DNA from: Paucisalibacillus globulus
GTDB lineage: Bacteria; Bacillota; Bacilli; Bacillales; Amphibacillaceae
Assembly: GCF_900184735.1 (NCBI RefSeq)
Contig: NZ_LT855406.1
Coordinates: forward strand, 1-64,000
Direction: 5' to 3'
Length of the DNA: 64,000 nt
Below are positions 8,568 through 17,579 of this stretch, piece by piece (position 1 is the first letter of the stretch; every line of letters starts with the position of its first letter). The notes under the pieces were generated by a model. The model saw only the letters and a list, made by a program, of their open reading frames with translations. It searched no databases and was not told where the DNA came from. The position numbers and the translations under genes were made by a program.

Positions 8568-9133
8568 AAGGCTGTTTTCTTACAGTTTGTTGCAGTTGAT
8601 AGAAACTGCGCGGCTAATAATCTAATTTGGGAGCAACATACCCGCTACGGAAATACACTCCGCTTTTACTGCCAGCACAGGGGCGACATCTGCTCGAAAA
8701 GACCCTCGCAGTGTCTACCTTGCCGCGGGCGGCTGGTGAGCCTCCTCAGAGCTAAAGCTCCCCGCGGGTCTCACCGATGCCTTTCCTCCCGCAGGAGTCT
8801 CCGTGTATTTCCTTCGCTAGTAATAAGTGATTAAGGGCAATAGAACCACATAAATCCAAAACATGATCAATAATTAACAATAATTAGAATACTAAACCAG
8901 CGCAGGCAGAATACGGAGACTCCTGCGGGAATAGCACGTGTCCGAAGACCCCTAGAGAGGTGAACTTTCCTCGAGGAGGCTGAGGCCGGGCCCGCGGAAA
9001 GCGGAGTATTCTGCCGGAGCGGTGGCATACCACTATACTCATATATTTTAGGAGTAGTTACCGCGCATTTTCTATTTACTAGTTACTAGTTTAAACTATC
9101 CAGAAAAACAACAATCTTTTAGAAAACAGCCTT
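8568..9133. repeat. long GC-rich inverted-repeat element, copy A
   Basis: A 566-bp non-coding element bounded by perfect 13-bp inverted ends (8568-8580 and 9121-9133). Inside are two GC-rich modules that each have their own inverted ends: module 1 (8641-8820, ends GGAAATACAC) and module 2 (8905-9015, ends GGCAGAATAC). The whole is related to copies B (36455-37055) and C (48973-49393), which lie in the opposite orientation. GC content is far above the surroundings. No protein-coding frame or RNA family was recognised. The flanking 8319-8567 and 9134-9278 hold nothing I can name. Confidence 0.85.
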
Positions 9134-9278
9134 TTGAGAAAAACTGTAATCTAAGGAATAAATAAATGTAGTATTTTTCTATTATTGCCCACATATGGTT
9201 ATACCATGGGCACTAATACTTACTTCATAATGGGACAAAAGTTCAGTCCCTAAATAATGAGATTAGGAGGGAAAAGTA

Positions 9279-9680
9279 TTGACTGATTCACAAAATGAAA
9301 ACAATGAGCACTCAGAAATGAATGGGGAAGAAACGCAAGAAAAGAACAAAACATCATCCGGTTTAGAAGAAAATGTTGCTGGCCTACTTTGCTATGTGGT
9401 TGGATTTGTTACCGGAATAATTTTCTTACTTATTGAGAAAGAAAGCCACTTTGTGCGATTCCATGCTTTACAATCCATCATCGTTTTTGCTGCATTATTT
9501 GTTCTTAATATCGTACTGGGCTTTATCCCTTTCTTAGGATGGGCACTCACCATGTTATTAGCACCACTTTCATTAGCTTTATGGATTGTATTGATGATAC
9601 AGGCTTATCAAGGGAAATTATTTAAGTTACCTATCATTGGAGATATTACAGAAGACCAACTGAAGAAGATGAAGAGCTAA
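9279..9680 (+). CDS. DUF4870 family membrane protein
   Basis: The 133-residue protein has a polar, charged N-terminus of about 35 residues and then three hydrophobic helices. The segment LCYVVGFVTGIIFLLIEKESHFVRFHALQS is split here as helix one plus the conserved basic and aromatic turn typical of DUF4870 (Tic20-like) proteins. It starts at TTG 9279, seven bases after AGGAGGG. The function is unknown. It is a single gene closed by a hairpin it shares with the convergent dehydrogenase gene. Confidence 0.82.
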   Translation: MTDSQNENNEHSEMNGEETQEKNKTSSGLEENVAGLLCYVVGFVTGIIFLLIEKESHFVRFHALQSIIVFAALFVLNIVLGFIPFLGWALTMLLAPLSLALWIVLMIQAYQGKLFKLPIIGDITEDQLKKMKS

Positions 9681-9689
9681 TGCAAAACG

Positions 9690-9726
9690 AGAACAATGCC
9701 CAGGAGTTAAACCTGGGCATTGTTCT
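9690..9726 (+). terminator. bidirectional hairpin terminator
   Basis: A 15-bp perfect stem (9690-9704 with 9712-9726) and a seven-base loop lie between two convergent genes. There is no long T-run, but stem strength and position fit a shared terminator. Confidence 0.65.
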
Positions 9727-9740
9727 AGCTACAGGGATAA

Positions 9741-10715
9741 TCAATTTACCTTATTGATAGGATTTCCTGTAAGGAATGATTTTACATTATCTACTGCGAT
9801 ATCTAATAAGCGTTGTCTTGCTTCTTCAGTGGCCCATGCAATATGTGGTGTGATGATACAGTTTTCTGCATGTAATAATGGGTTATTTTCCCTTATTGGT
9901 TCCGACGATACAACATCCACAGCAGCTCCCCCGACTTTTCCGTTGTTTAGTGCCTCAGCTAAATCAGCTTCTTGAATTAAAGCCCCTCTTGCTGTGTTAA
10001 TTATCAGAACACCATCTTTCATCTTTTGGATGGAATCCTTATTAATCATCCCTTTATTTTCTTCCGTAAGTGGACAGTGTAAAGATATGACATCTGATTT
10101 AGCATATAGTTCATCTAAAGAGGCGAACTTCACTTGGTTTGATTCTTGATCCTTATTTGGAGTTCGTTTCGATGCAATTACATTCATTCCAAACGCTTGA
10201 GCTATTTTACTTGTGGCTTGTCCAATCCGACCATAACCAATTATCCCAAGTGTTTTTCCTGTTAGTTCCAATAATGGTTTTCTAAAGAAACACCAATCCT
10301 GATTACTGGTCCACTCACCTTGTTTTACAGCTTGATGATGAAGCCCAACATGATTTGTCAGCTCTAGAAGTAAGGAAAAAGTCATTTGAGCTACTGTATT
10401 AGTCCCATAAGCCGGAATGTTCGTCACGACTATATTTCGCTCGTTTGCAGCGTGGATATCCACGACATCATATCCTGTTGCCAGTACACCGATGTACTTT
10501 AGCTTAGGTAGTTCTTTAATAACTTCTTTGGTTATGGGTGTTTTGTTTGTTAAGATTATTTCTGCTTCCTTTGATCGTTCGATGATTAATTGGATGTCGT
10601 TTGTTGAAAAGGATGTCCGTTCGTAGATAGTGAAATTTGCTAGTTCAGTTAATGGTCCCCAGTTAAGATCGCCTGGGTTCAAGGTGTAAGCATCTAGTAT
10701 AATTGCTTTTTTCAT
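9741..10715 (-). CDS. D-2-hydroxyacid dehydrogenase family protein
   Basis: This 324-residue enzyme belongs to the D-isomer-specific 2-hydroxyacid dehydrogenases, which reduce 2-oxoacids with NAD(P)H. Visible features: the NAD loop TLGIIGYGRIGQAT near residues 150-165, the NTARG motif with the substrate Arg, the catalytic Glu in SSEPIREN, and the catalytic His in ITPHIAWATEEAR. The overall form is closest to hydroxypyruvate/glycerate reductase-type members, but the substrate cannot be fixed. It lies 15 bases downstream of an AAA ATPase gene and may share its transcript. Confidence 0.88.
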   Translation of the reverse strand: MKKAIILDAYTLNPGDLNWGPLTELANFTIYERTSFSTNDIQLIIERSKEAEIILTNKTPITKEVIKELPKLKYIGVLATGYDVVDIHAANERNIVVTNIPAYGTNTVAQMTFSLLLELTNHVGLHHQAVKQGEWTSNQDWCFFRKPLLELTGKTLGIIGYGRIGQATSKIAQAFGMNVIASKRTPNKDQESNQVKFASLDELYAKSDVISLHCPLTEENKGMINKDSIQKMKDGVLIINTARGALIQEADLAEALNNGKVGGAAVDVVSSEPIRENNPLLHAENCIITPHIAWATEEARQRLLDIAVDNVKSFLTGNPINKVN

Positions 10716-10730
10716 AAAACATTATCTCCC

Positions 10731-11498
10731 CTAGTCTTCATTTCTATCATCTAACAGATGATGTAGCATTCGGTCTCGATTTTCAAAAAATTGCTTCATA
10801 ATCTTATAATGACCTGTATCTTCCAATCTCTTTTCTTGTAATCCTTCTTCTGTTAGTTCAATAATTTTGGCATTTGGATAGGCCATAATAATTGGAGAAT
10901 GAGTTGAAATAATAAATTGTGACCCCGCATTTGCTAGTTCATGAATCCTAGCTAGCATCGACATTTGCCTCAAGGGTGATAATGCAGCTTCCGGTTCATC
11001 CAATATGTACAAACCCTCTTCACTAAATCGGTGGATAAATGTTGCAAAAAATGACTCCCCATGAGAAAGCTCGTGAAGAGAGGTCCCACCAAATGAATCA
11101 ACAATCCTACCACCAAAACCTTCTCGATCTAACTCCTCAATATTGGTTGCCAAATTATAATAAGATTCTGCTCGAAAGAAAAAACTATCCTTTGGACGAT
11201 ATGGTCCTTTTGCTAATCGGATATATTCATGCAGATCCGAATGCGAATCATAACTAGAGAAATTGAAATTCAGCGTACCACCTTCTGGATTGAAACCAAG
11301 CCCGATTGCAATTGCTTCTAGTAGCGTAGATTTTCCCATTCCATTCTCCCCAACTATATACGTCACATTAGGATGGAATACAATTTGCTGGAAATTCTTA
11401 ATTACTGGTAGATTTAGTGGAAAACGATCATAAGAAGAAATATTTTCTTGTTTTAAATCAATCCGTTTCAAGTATTGTAAATCTTCGTTTAGTAGCAT
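10731..11498 (-). CDS. AAA/ABC-type ATPase (AAA_21-like)
   Basis: The 255-residue protein has a Walker A (GENGMGKSTLLEA, near residue 51), an ABC-like signature (ELSHGESFFATF), a Walker B (GLYILDEPEAALSP) and the D-loop/H-loop region with STHSPIIM. This is the compact SMC/ABC-like ATPase architecture without membrane or coiled-coil insertion. Members of this type act alone or as part of defence and repair modules. Here its direct neighbours are a small unknown protein two bases upstream and a dehydrogenase downstream, so no defence partner is evident. The start is ATG 11498. Confidence 0.85.
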   Translation of the reverse strand: MLLNEDLQYLKRIDLKQENISSYDRFPLNLPVIKNFQQIVFHPNVTYIVGENGMGKSTLLEAIAIGLGFNPEGGTLNFNFSSYDSHSDLHEYIRLAKGPYRPKDSFFFRAESYYNLATNIEELDREGFGGRIVDSFGGTSLHELSHGESFFATFIHRFSEEGLYILDEPEAALSPLRQMSMLARIHELANAGSQFIISTHSPIIMAYPNAKIIELTEEGLQEKRLEDTGHYKIMKQFFENRDRMLHHLLDDRNED

Positions 11499-11500
11499 GA

Positions 11501-11752
11501 TTAAGTTCCTCCTCCATTCTCACAATTACACTCATACTCTTTGAATTTATATTCTTTATATAGTTCAAGATGAGTGAATTTATTAGAATCTGATTCATAC
11601 ACTTTGACGATAGGTGCAATATCTTGTTTGGCTAATTCCTTCACTTTTTCCATAAGATTATCAGTTGACTTTATTGGGTATTCGTTCATATCTTGGTACA
11701 GGTTCTGATGTTCACATACATCGTAAGTTATTGCTAGGTAATATGTTGCCAT
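11501..11752 (-). CDS. hypothetical protein, 83 aa
   Basis: A small soluble protein ending in a Cys pair (EYECNCENGGGT). It begins at ATG 11752 after GGAG and stops two bases before the ATPase start, so the two genes are very likely translated from one message. The Cys-x-Cys tail could bind metal, but this is only a guess. No family was recognised. Confidence 0.6.
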   Translation of the reverse strand: MATYYLAITYDVCEHQNLYQDMNEYPIKSTDNLMEKVKELAKQDIAPIVKVYESDSNKFTHLELYKEYKFKEYECNCENGGGT

Positions 11753-11789
11753 TAAACCATCTCCTAAATTAGTCTTAGAATGTACAAGC

Positions 11790-12200
11790 TCAATCCGTGT
11801 ATGTATATGCTCCTCCAGGAAGTGAGTTTATGTAGAATCCATTGGTACCATGTAACTGCCATCCCTCAAAATAATTACTATCATGAAAAAGCTCAAGCAT
11901 GATATCCCCATCAAATTCCATAACTAAATCTGCCACATCCTCATATAAGCGGATATTCTTAATAGACCTTCCAATTAGAACTTTCTCAACGGTTCTGTAA
12001 GAAAACATATCTTGTGCATACTGATAATCTGAAAGACCCATTACGATTCCAGCAGAATCTCTTAAACGAAATGGGCACTCTATTATTAAATTTGCATTTT
12101 CAAAGATTATCCCTGTTGGTTTGCGGTTAATTTCTACAATTTCAGTTACTGTTTGATTGAGAAAAAATGTAAAATCTATTTTACTTAACCCTCTTGGCAT
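11790..12200 (-). CDS. hypothetical protein, 136 aa
   Basis: A soluble protein starting at ATG 12200 after GGAGG. The sequence is rich in beta-type segments (FFLNQTVTEIVEINRKPTG, DLVMEFDGDIMLELF) and ends with an aromatic tail. No signal, membrane helix or known motif was found. It is the first gene of a leftward set with the 83-residue protein and the AAA ATPase. It may be a beta-sandwich protein of unknown role. Confidence 0.6.
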   Translation of the reverse strand: MPRGLSKIDFTFFLNQTVTEIVEINRKPTGIIFENANLIIECPFRLRDSAGIVMGLSDYQYAQDMFSYRTVEKVLIGRSIKNIRLYEDVADLVMEFDGDIMLELFHDSNYFEGWQLHGTNGFYINSLPGGAYTYTD

Positions 12201-12384
12201 AACTTACCTCCATTATCATGTAATCTCCTATAACTAGTTTACCTGTTTTGTACACATTCAGGAAGAATTCTATTCATTACCAATTTCTTTTTTCATCTTG
12301 TAACGACCTGCTTATACTTCTAATAAAATATATATCACGAAATCTTATTTATTAGGCATTATCCTAATTTCAAGGAGTGAGCAT

Positions 12385-13827
12385 ATGCCCGCCATTACTG
12401 GAGAAAAATATTTAGAACGAATTGATAACTTACATTCAAATGTATGGGTAGATGGTAAACCTGTACAAGAAAAAATCAGTGAGCATGCTGCGTTTAAAGG
12501 GGTTATGAAGAGCCAAGCCAAATTATTTGATATGCAGTACGATCCATCATTAATCGATATCATGACCTACACATCACCATTGTCGAAAGAGCGGGTAGGA
12601 ATGTCCTATCTACAACCTAAAACGAAAGAAGATTTGGTGAAAAGAAGAACCATGACTCAACAATGGGCACTTTCGAGTAATGGAATGATGGGGAGAAGTC
12701 CCGACTATATGAATACTGTCATTATGGCACTCGCTTCCTCCGCACCATATTTAGAGGATAAAGACAACTGCTTTCCTGAACGATTGGTTGCTTTCTATGA
12801 ATACGCTAGGGAGAATGACTTGTCCCTTACCCATTCCTTTGTCAATCCACAAGTAAATCGAGCACAATTCTACTTAGAAGATATGGATGAGGAGCCAATC
12901 GCTGCCAAAGTTATAAATAAAACTGAAGAAGGAATCATCGTAAGAGGTGCGCGTCTACTAGCAACTCGAGGTGGAATCACGGATGAGATCATTGTATTTT
13001 CAGCTGGTGGCATTCAAGATAAAGCAAATGGATTTGCATTTTCCATACCAAGTAACCAAAAGGGTTTAAAATTTATCTGTAGAGAATCGTTTGTTGGTGG
13101 CGACTCCACCTTTAACTATCCATTAAGTTCTCGATATGAAGAAATGGATAGCATTGTGATATTTGATGACGTACTTGTACCATGGGAACGTGTTTTTTAT
13201 TATGATAATTTACTTGTTTCCAATACATTTGCAACTAAAAGCTCTTTCCTGCCCTTTTCCATACACCAAGCAATATCCAGACAAATTGTAAAAACAGAGT
13301 TTGTACTAGGGTTAGTTCAAGCTATAATCGATTCCATTAATATCGGTGAGTATCTTCATGTACAGGAGAAGACCTCGGAAATTATCATTGCTTTGGAGAC
13401 ATTAAAAGCGTTGGTCATCAAGGCTGAAGTGGAAGCAAAGTTGGATGAGTGGGGAATTATGCGACCAGACCTGAAGACATTACAGGTAGCGAGTACTATT
13501 TTCCCAAAGGTATATGCTAGATTTAGTGAAATCATCCAACAGATAAGTGGTAGTGGAATCATGACAATACCAACCGAAAAAACATTTCAATCGGAGTTGA
13601 GAGAAGATCTGGAACATTACTTACAATCAAAAGCAGATGATGGCAATTCACGGGTAAAACTATTTCGGTTAGCATGGGAGTTAACCATGAGTGCTTTTGG
13701 AACACGAGAAGTGCAGTATGAGCGATACTTCTTTGGTGACCCGGTAAAGTTGTCGAGTCAGTTGTATCATACGTATAAAAGAGAACCTTATGTTGAGAGG
13801 GTAAGAGATTTTTTATCTGAAGAATGA
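12385..13827 (+). CDS. hpaB: 4-hydroxyphenylacetate 3-monooxygenase, oxygenase component (HpaB family)
   Basis: This 480-residue protein is a FADH2-dependent aromatic hydroxylase of the HpaB family, which hydroxylates 4-hydroxyphenylacetate or related phenols with flavin supplied by a separate reductase. It opens with the family start ITGEKYLERIDNL, has the FAD region MNTVIMALASSAPYLED and SFVNPQVNRAQFY, and the conserved block IVIFDDVLVPWERVFYYDN. Its length equals the Bacillus family norm (about 480). It starts at ATG after AAGGAGTGA. No reductase gene (hpaC) lies nearby, so the reductase must be elsewhere. It is monocistronic, convergent with liaR. Confidence 0.9.
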   Translation: MPAITGEKYLERIDNLHSNVWVDGKPVQEKISEHAAFKGVMKSQAKLFDMQYDPSLIDIMTYTSPLSKERVGMSYLQPKTKEDLVKRRTMTQQWALSSNGMMGRSPDYMNTVIMALASSAPYLEDKDNCFPERLVAFYEYARENDLSLTHSFVNPQVNRAQFYLEDMDEEPIAAKVINKTEEGIIVRGARLLATRGGITDEIIVFSAGGIQDKANGFAFSIPSNQKGLKFICRESFVGGDSTFNYPLSSRYEEMDSIVIFDDVLVPWERVFYYDNLLVSNTFATKSSFLPFSIHQAISRQIVKTEFVLGLVQAIIDSINIGEYLHVQEKTSEIIIALETLKALVIKAEVEAKLDEWGIMRPDLKTLQVASTIFPKVYARFSEIIQQISGSGIMTIPTEKTFQSELREDLEHYLQSKADDGNSRVKLFRLAWELTMSAFGTREVQYERYFFGDPVKLSSQLYHTYKREPYVERVRDFLSEE

Positions 13828-13832
13828 ATAGA

Positions 13833-13860
13833 GGCAATCCCCATGTGAATGAGGATTGTC
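13833..13860 (+). terminator. hairpin between hpaB and liaR
   Basis: An 8-bp stem (13833-13840 with 13853-13860, one G-T pair) between two convergent genes. No clear T-run, so termination is plausible rather than certain. Confidence 0.45.
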
Positions 13861-13863
13861 ACC

Positions 13864-14496
13864 TTATTCCACCAAGTCATGCTTAAAAGCATAAATCACA
13901 GCTTGCGTCCGGTCCTGCACTTCAAGCTTTCCTAATATATTACTTACATGCACCTTCACTGTCTTAAGTGCAATAAATAATTCATCGGCAATCTCTTGAT
14001 TAGTCTTACCTTGAGCAACTAAAAGAAGAATCTCCTTTTCACGTTCCGTCAATTGATCATGAAGATGAACAACAGGCTTTTCACGCATTTTAGTCATAAT
14101 TTTCCCCGTTACCTCTGGTTCTAGGACAGATTCACCAGCATAGGTAGACCGAATGGCTTTAGCTATCTCCATAGCTTTCGAGGTTTTTAACATATAGCTT
14201 GTCGCGCCTGCTTCCAATGCGGGGTACACTTTTTCATCATCAAGGAAACTGGTTACGATAATGATCTTTGCTTCGGGCCATTGTTCTATAATCTGTTTTG
14301 TTGCTTCAATGCCGTCCATTTCTTTCATCACTAGATCCATTAGAATAATATCTGGCTTAAGTTCTAAGGCAAGGCTCACAGCTGGGGCACCATCACTCGC
14401 CTCAGCTATTACCTCGATATCTGGCTGTGCCGATAAATAAGCTGTTACACCAATCCGTACCATCTCATGATCATCTGCGAACAATACTCTTATCAC
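13864..14496 (-). CDS. liaR: response regulator LiaR
   Basis: A NarL/FixJ-type response regulator of 210 residues. Residues 1-120 are the receiver domain (DDHEMVR acidic pocket, phosphoacceptor Asp in IILMDLVMKEMDG, Lys in SYMLKTSK). The C-terminal LuxR-type helix-turn-helix holds LTEREKEILLLVAQGKTNQEIADELFI split over helices 1-3. In Bacillus, LiaR is phosphorylated by LiaS in response to lipid-II-cycle antibiotics and activates liaIH. The start overlaps the liaS stop (ATGA), and it is the last gene of the lia operon. Assignment rests on the intact operon context. Confidence 0.93.
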   Translation of the reverse strand: MIRVLFADDHEMVRIGVTAYLSAQPDIEVIAEASDGAPAVSLALELKPDIILMDLVMKEMDGIEATKQIIEQWPEAKIIIVTSFLDDEKVYPALEAGATSYMLKTSKAMEIAKAIRSTYAGESVLEPEVTGKIMTKMREKPVVHLHDQLTEREKEILLLVAQGKTNQEIADELFIALKTVKVHVSNILGKLEVQDRTQAVIYAFKHDLVE

Positions 14497-15533
14497 GCTT
14501 CTTCACCTTCCTTTCGTAAAATGGGGACTTTCACTTCTATTTGAGTACCTTGATTTGGTAACGAAACAATCTTCATGGTACCGCCAACTTCCAGTGCACG
14601 TTCCTCCATATTCTGTAAACCGTATGATCCGGTTTTTGCTGTATGGATATCAAATCCTATTCCATTATCCTTTACCCTCAAGATAGCGATATCATCACGT
14701 TTTATTAGAGTAACATGAAGAGCTGTTGCCTTCGCGTGACGGAGCGTATTGGACACTGATTCTTGCAAGATTCGGAACAATTGATCCTCAACACCTTTAT
14801 CAACTTTAAGATCTTCAACCTTCCATGAGATTTCCATAGGGACCTTCTGTTTAAGTTCTTCTAGTAATTCTTCCACACCTTCAAAGAGCGACTTTCCTTT
14901 CAGTGCTACTGGACGTAAATGGAGTAATAATGCTCGCATTTCAAGTTGGGATTGTTGAATCATATTTTCAACTAGTCCAAGTTGTTTTTTTACGGTTACA
15001 TCCATCTCTTTTGACGTCTCATTGATAGCAGACATCATCATTGAAGCAGCAAATAATTCCTGACTAACAGAATCATGTAGTTCCCTTGCTAATCGATTCC
15101 GCTCCTGAACAACGATATCTTGTAAGCTTTGCTCCCTCTCTTCGGCCCGCTTTGTCGCGAGACTCTGGAAATGCTCGGCTTGTTTATTAATTTTTTCCTG
15201 TATCTGTATCATTTTTTGTTCTAGATTATTTAATTCTTTATAGGAAAAATGATCTGTATCGATACTCTGACCTTTTGTTAATCTATCTAATTGTTTATCT
15301 AAGTACCCTATCCGTTGTTTCCAATACCAACCGATTGAAATTCCTAAAATCGCACCAGAGATAGTTGCTATAGCTAGAACTGTGATGAGAAAGGAAATAT
15401 CTCCAACTTTCATTTCCCAAAGCATGGACCAAGTAAATTCCTCATGTAAGAAGAAGGTTAACCCAACAGATAAAATGACTAAAACTAAACTATACATCAT
15501 TCCAATCATCATATGGCGAAGAACTGTCATCAT
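14493..15533 (-). CDS. liaS: sensor histidine kinase LiaS
   Basis: This 346-residue membrane kinase has two N-terminal helices (about residues 5-30 and 47-70) with a short extracytoplasmic loop, as expected for an intramembrane-sensing kinase. A HisKA_3 domain follows with the phospho-His in RLARELHDSVSQEL near residue 152, and then a HATPase domain (NTLRHAKA, VKDNGIGFD, GSYGLQNMEERA). LiaS phosphorylates LiaR under cell-wall stress and is held inactive by LiaF. Start and stop overlap the neighbouring liaF and liaR frames, so the three are coupled. Confidence 0.93.
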   Translation of the reverse strand: MMTVLRHMMIGMMYSLVLVILSVGLTFFLHEEFTWSMLWEMKVGDISFLITVLAIATISGAILGISIGWYWKQRIGYLDKQLDRLTKGQSIDTDHFSYKELNNLEQKMIQIQEKINKQAEHFQSLATKRAEEREQSLQDIVVQERNRLARELHDSVSQELFAASMMMSAINETSKEMDVTVKKQLGLVENMIQQSQLEMRALLLHLRPVALKGKSLFEGVEELLEELKQKVPMEISWKVEDLKVDKGVEDQLFRILQESVSNTLRHAKATALHVTLIKRDDIAILRVKDNGIGFDIHTAKTGSYGLQNMEERALEVGGTMKIVSLPNQGTQIEVKVPILRKEGEEA

Positions 15534-16255
15534 ATCCGCTTCACCTCGATATCACCGGAGAATACAGAGGTTATGATTTTCACTCTTGGATAAGTCGTAT
15601 CATAATTTTCCGTTTGGTATAATAGTGATTTATTGATTAAATTCATATCTTTTTCATCAAAGATATGTGCTCTGCCAAATACAGAGCTATGATGAATACT
15701 AACTTCCACATCATAAGGGACATAAATCTCGATATTTCCTACTAAATGGCGAATAGAAATTATGGCCGTGTCATTTGGTAGTACCGTGTTACTTAAATCT
15801 ATTATTCGATCCCCAATTGCACCGTGAATATTTACATCTCGCCATTGATAGGCCATATCTTCTGTCTGTGCATCCTCGAACAATTTGTTTTCAAATAGTG
15901 GTTTCAATTTAATTAGCTTTTCAGCATTTATTATATTACTAGGCAGAATTGGCTCTAGGTCTTTAGTTTTCTTAGACTCCGAGTAATCCTTTAGCCATAG
16001 AACAATGACTACAACGATTAGAAAGCGAACTGCCCAAAGATTTAAGATGGAAAAGATAAAAAATACCAAGAAAATCCAAAACAACACTTTTCCCCATAGT
16101 TGTTGGAAATTTTTCCACCCGATATATGCAAATATGGCAGAAAATATTGCTGGAATTATTGCTCCACCAAAATGAAATATAACTTCGAAAATAAGAAGGA
16201 TTACTCCTACGATCATAATCCAGTTGAGTGTATCTGTTTTTAGTTTATTGAACAT
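15530..16255 (-). CDS. liaF: LiaF, inhibitor of LiaRS
   Basis: LiaF restrains the LiaS kinase in the absence of envelope stress. The protein has several N-terminal hydrophobic helices (residues 10-90) and a C-terminal soluble LiaF/DUF2154 beta domain (DLSNTVLPNDTAIISIRHLVGNIEI split here; ending SVFSGDIEVKRI). The ATG at 16255, nine bases after GGGGGG, gives 241 residues, the usual length; an upstream in-frame ATG at 16273 is less likely. The stop overlaps the liaS start. No liaG is present between liaH and liaF, unlike in B. subtilis. Confidence 0.9.
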   Translation of the reverse strand: MFNKLKTDTLNWIMIVGVILLIFEVIFHFGGAIIPAIFSAIFAYIGWKNFQQLWGKVLFWIFLVFFIFSILNLWAVRFLIVVVIVLWLKDYSESKKTKDLEPILPSNIINAEKLIKLKPLFENKLFEDAQTEDMAYQWRDVNIHGAIGDRIIDLSNTVLPNDTAIISIRHLVGNIEIYVPYDVEVSIHHSSVFGRAHIFDEKDMNLINKSLLYQTENYDTTYPRVKIITSVFSGDIEVKRI

Positions 16256-16352
16256 AGCAGGAATCCCCCCCATTTATAAGAACTCATTCAGGCCCAATTT
16301 CTTGGGCCTGTGTCATGAGTATACCATTTTTAGGTAATATTTCGCATTTCAA

Positions 16353-16988
16353 TTAATTGGCTTTTTCTTTTTCTGCCAATTCCTTTTCTAATTTAGCGAT
16401 TTTGCTATCAAATGTGCTCTTATAGTATGCACTATTTACCTTATATTCTAAGTTGTCAATATAACGCTCCATCTCAGCAAACTTGGAGAAAGGCTTATCC
16501 GATACTTCATCCATCACACGATTAATTTGATGGTTAGCATGAAGGACATTCTCACGTCCCATCAATTCCATCCGACGAAGTCGCATATCTTTAATACGAT
16601 GTTTCATCTCTTCATACTTCTGTTCTAATTCTTCTAATTGCTCAATTGATTCCTGACGAGAAGCTTTCATTCTTTCAGCACGTGCTTGATACTCATCATG
16701 TTCCTTTTGAGCAAAAGCATGCATTTGCTCTTCTCCAGCTTTTTCTGCAATAGCAGCTTGCTTTTGACGCTTCTCAGCCATTTCCGCTGCTCTTAAATAT
16801 TCTTTAGAAAACTCATCCTTCAACTTGTATTGGCGCTCAATTAATTTGCGAACCTTCTCTACTTCTTGTTCCGCTTGGCGTAAGTATTGATTTAATGCAC
16901 CAACTGGGTTCTTCTGTTCTTTCTTGTCTAGTAAATCATGTAAATCCGCTTCGATTGAATCTTTAATACGTGTGAATACGTTTGTCAT
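16353..16988 (-). CDS. liaH: LiaH, PspA/IM30 family phage-shock protein
   Basis: LiaH is the PspA-like effector that forms large rings under the membrane when the Lia response is induced. This 211-residue protein is almost entirely helical and charged with long coiled-coil segments, opening MTNVFTRIKDSIEADLHDLL as in PspA/IM30 proteins, and containing the LREAEQEVEKVRKLI-type heptads. It starts at ATG 16988 behind AAAGGAGAG. The gene is separated from liaI by 591 bases that hold a tandem repeat, whereas in B. subtilis the two are adjacent. Confidence 0.93.
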   Translation of the reverse strand: MTNVFTRIKDSIEADLHDLLDKKEQKNPVGALNQYLRQAEQEVEKVRKLIERQYKLKDEFSKEYLRAAEMAEKRQKQAAIAEKAGEEQMHAFAQKEHDEYQARAERMKASRQESIEQLEELEQKYEEMKHRIKDMRLRRMELMGRENVLHANHQINRVMDEVSDKPFSKFAEMERYIDNLEYKVNSAYYKSTFDSKIAKLEKELAEKEKAN

Positions 16989-17048
16989 TTGTGTTCTCTC
17001 CTTTTTATTGTTTTTGTTTTATTTAGCTTTTTGAGCTTGTGGTGGAGT

Positions 17049-17552
17049 GGGTGCATGGTTGCTGGGTTTGGGCACATGGTTGCTCGGCTTGGGTACATCT
17101 TCGCTACACTTGGGCACATACTCTCGTGGGACGGGTGCATGGTTGCCTGCATCGGGAGCATACTCGCTATACTTGGGCACATTCTCCCTCATACCGGGCA
17201 CATGGCTGCCTGCACCGGGAGCATACTCGCTACACTTGGGCACATTCTCCCTCATACCGGGCACATGGTTACCAGCACCAGGAGCATACTCGCTACACTT
17301 GGGCACATACTCTCTCATACCGGGCATATGGTTGCCAGCACCGGGAGCATACTCGCTACACTTGGGCACATACTCTCGCCAAACGGGCACATGGTTGCCT
17401 GCATCGGGAGCATCCTTGCTTCCCTTGGGCACATACTCTCGCCAAACGAGCACATAGTTGCCAGCACCGGGAGCATACTCGCTACACTTGGGCACATACT
17501 CTCGCCAAACGGGCACATGGTTGCCAGCACCGGGAGCAGCCCCGCACCACTC
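17049..17552. repeat. 21-bp tandem repeat with 63-bp higher-order period between liaI and liaH
   Basis: About 24 units of exactly 21 bp follow one another without any insertion or deletion (unit starts at 17049, 17070, 17091 and so on to 17532), each opening GGG and carrying CAT near base 6. Three unit types alternate to give a 63-bp period: GGGCACATGGTTGCC..., GGGAGCATACTCGCT... and GGGCACATACTCTC.... Because 21 is a multiple of three, several frames on both strands are open over long distances with 21-residue repeats. On the lia strand none of these frames has a convincing ribosome site. It lies inside the transcription unit that must read from liaI to liaH, and is much richer in GC than the flanks. 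Confidence 0.9.
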
Positions 17553-17579
17553 AGACCAATATCTCCATTAATACAATGC

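Noticed and set aside
17049-17552. CRISPR-like appearance of the repeat
   Set aside because: Units are contiguous without spacers, and no cas gene is present.
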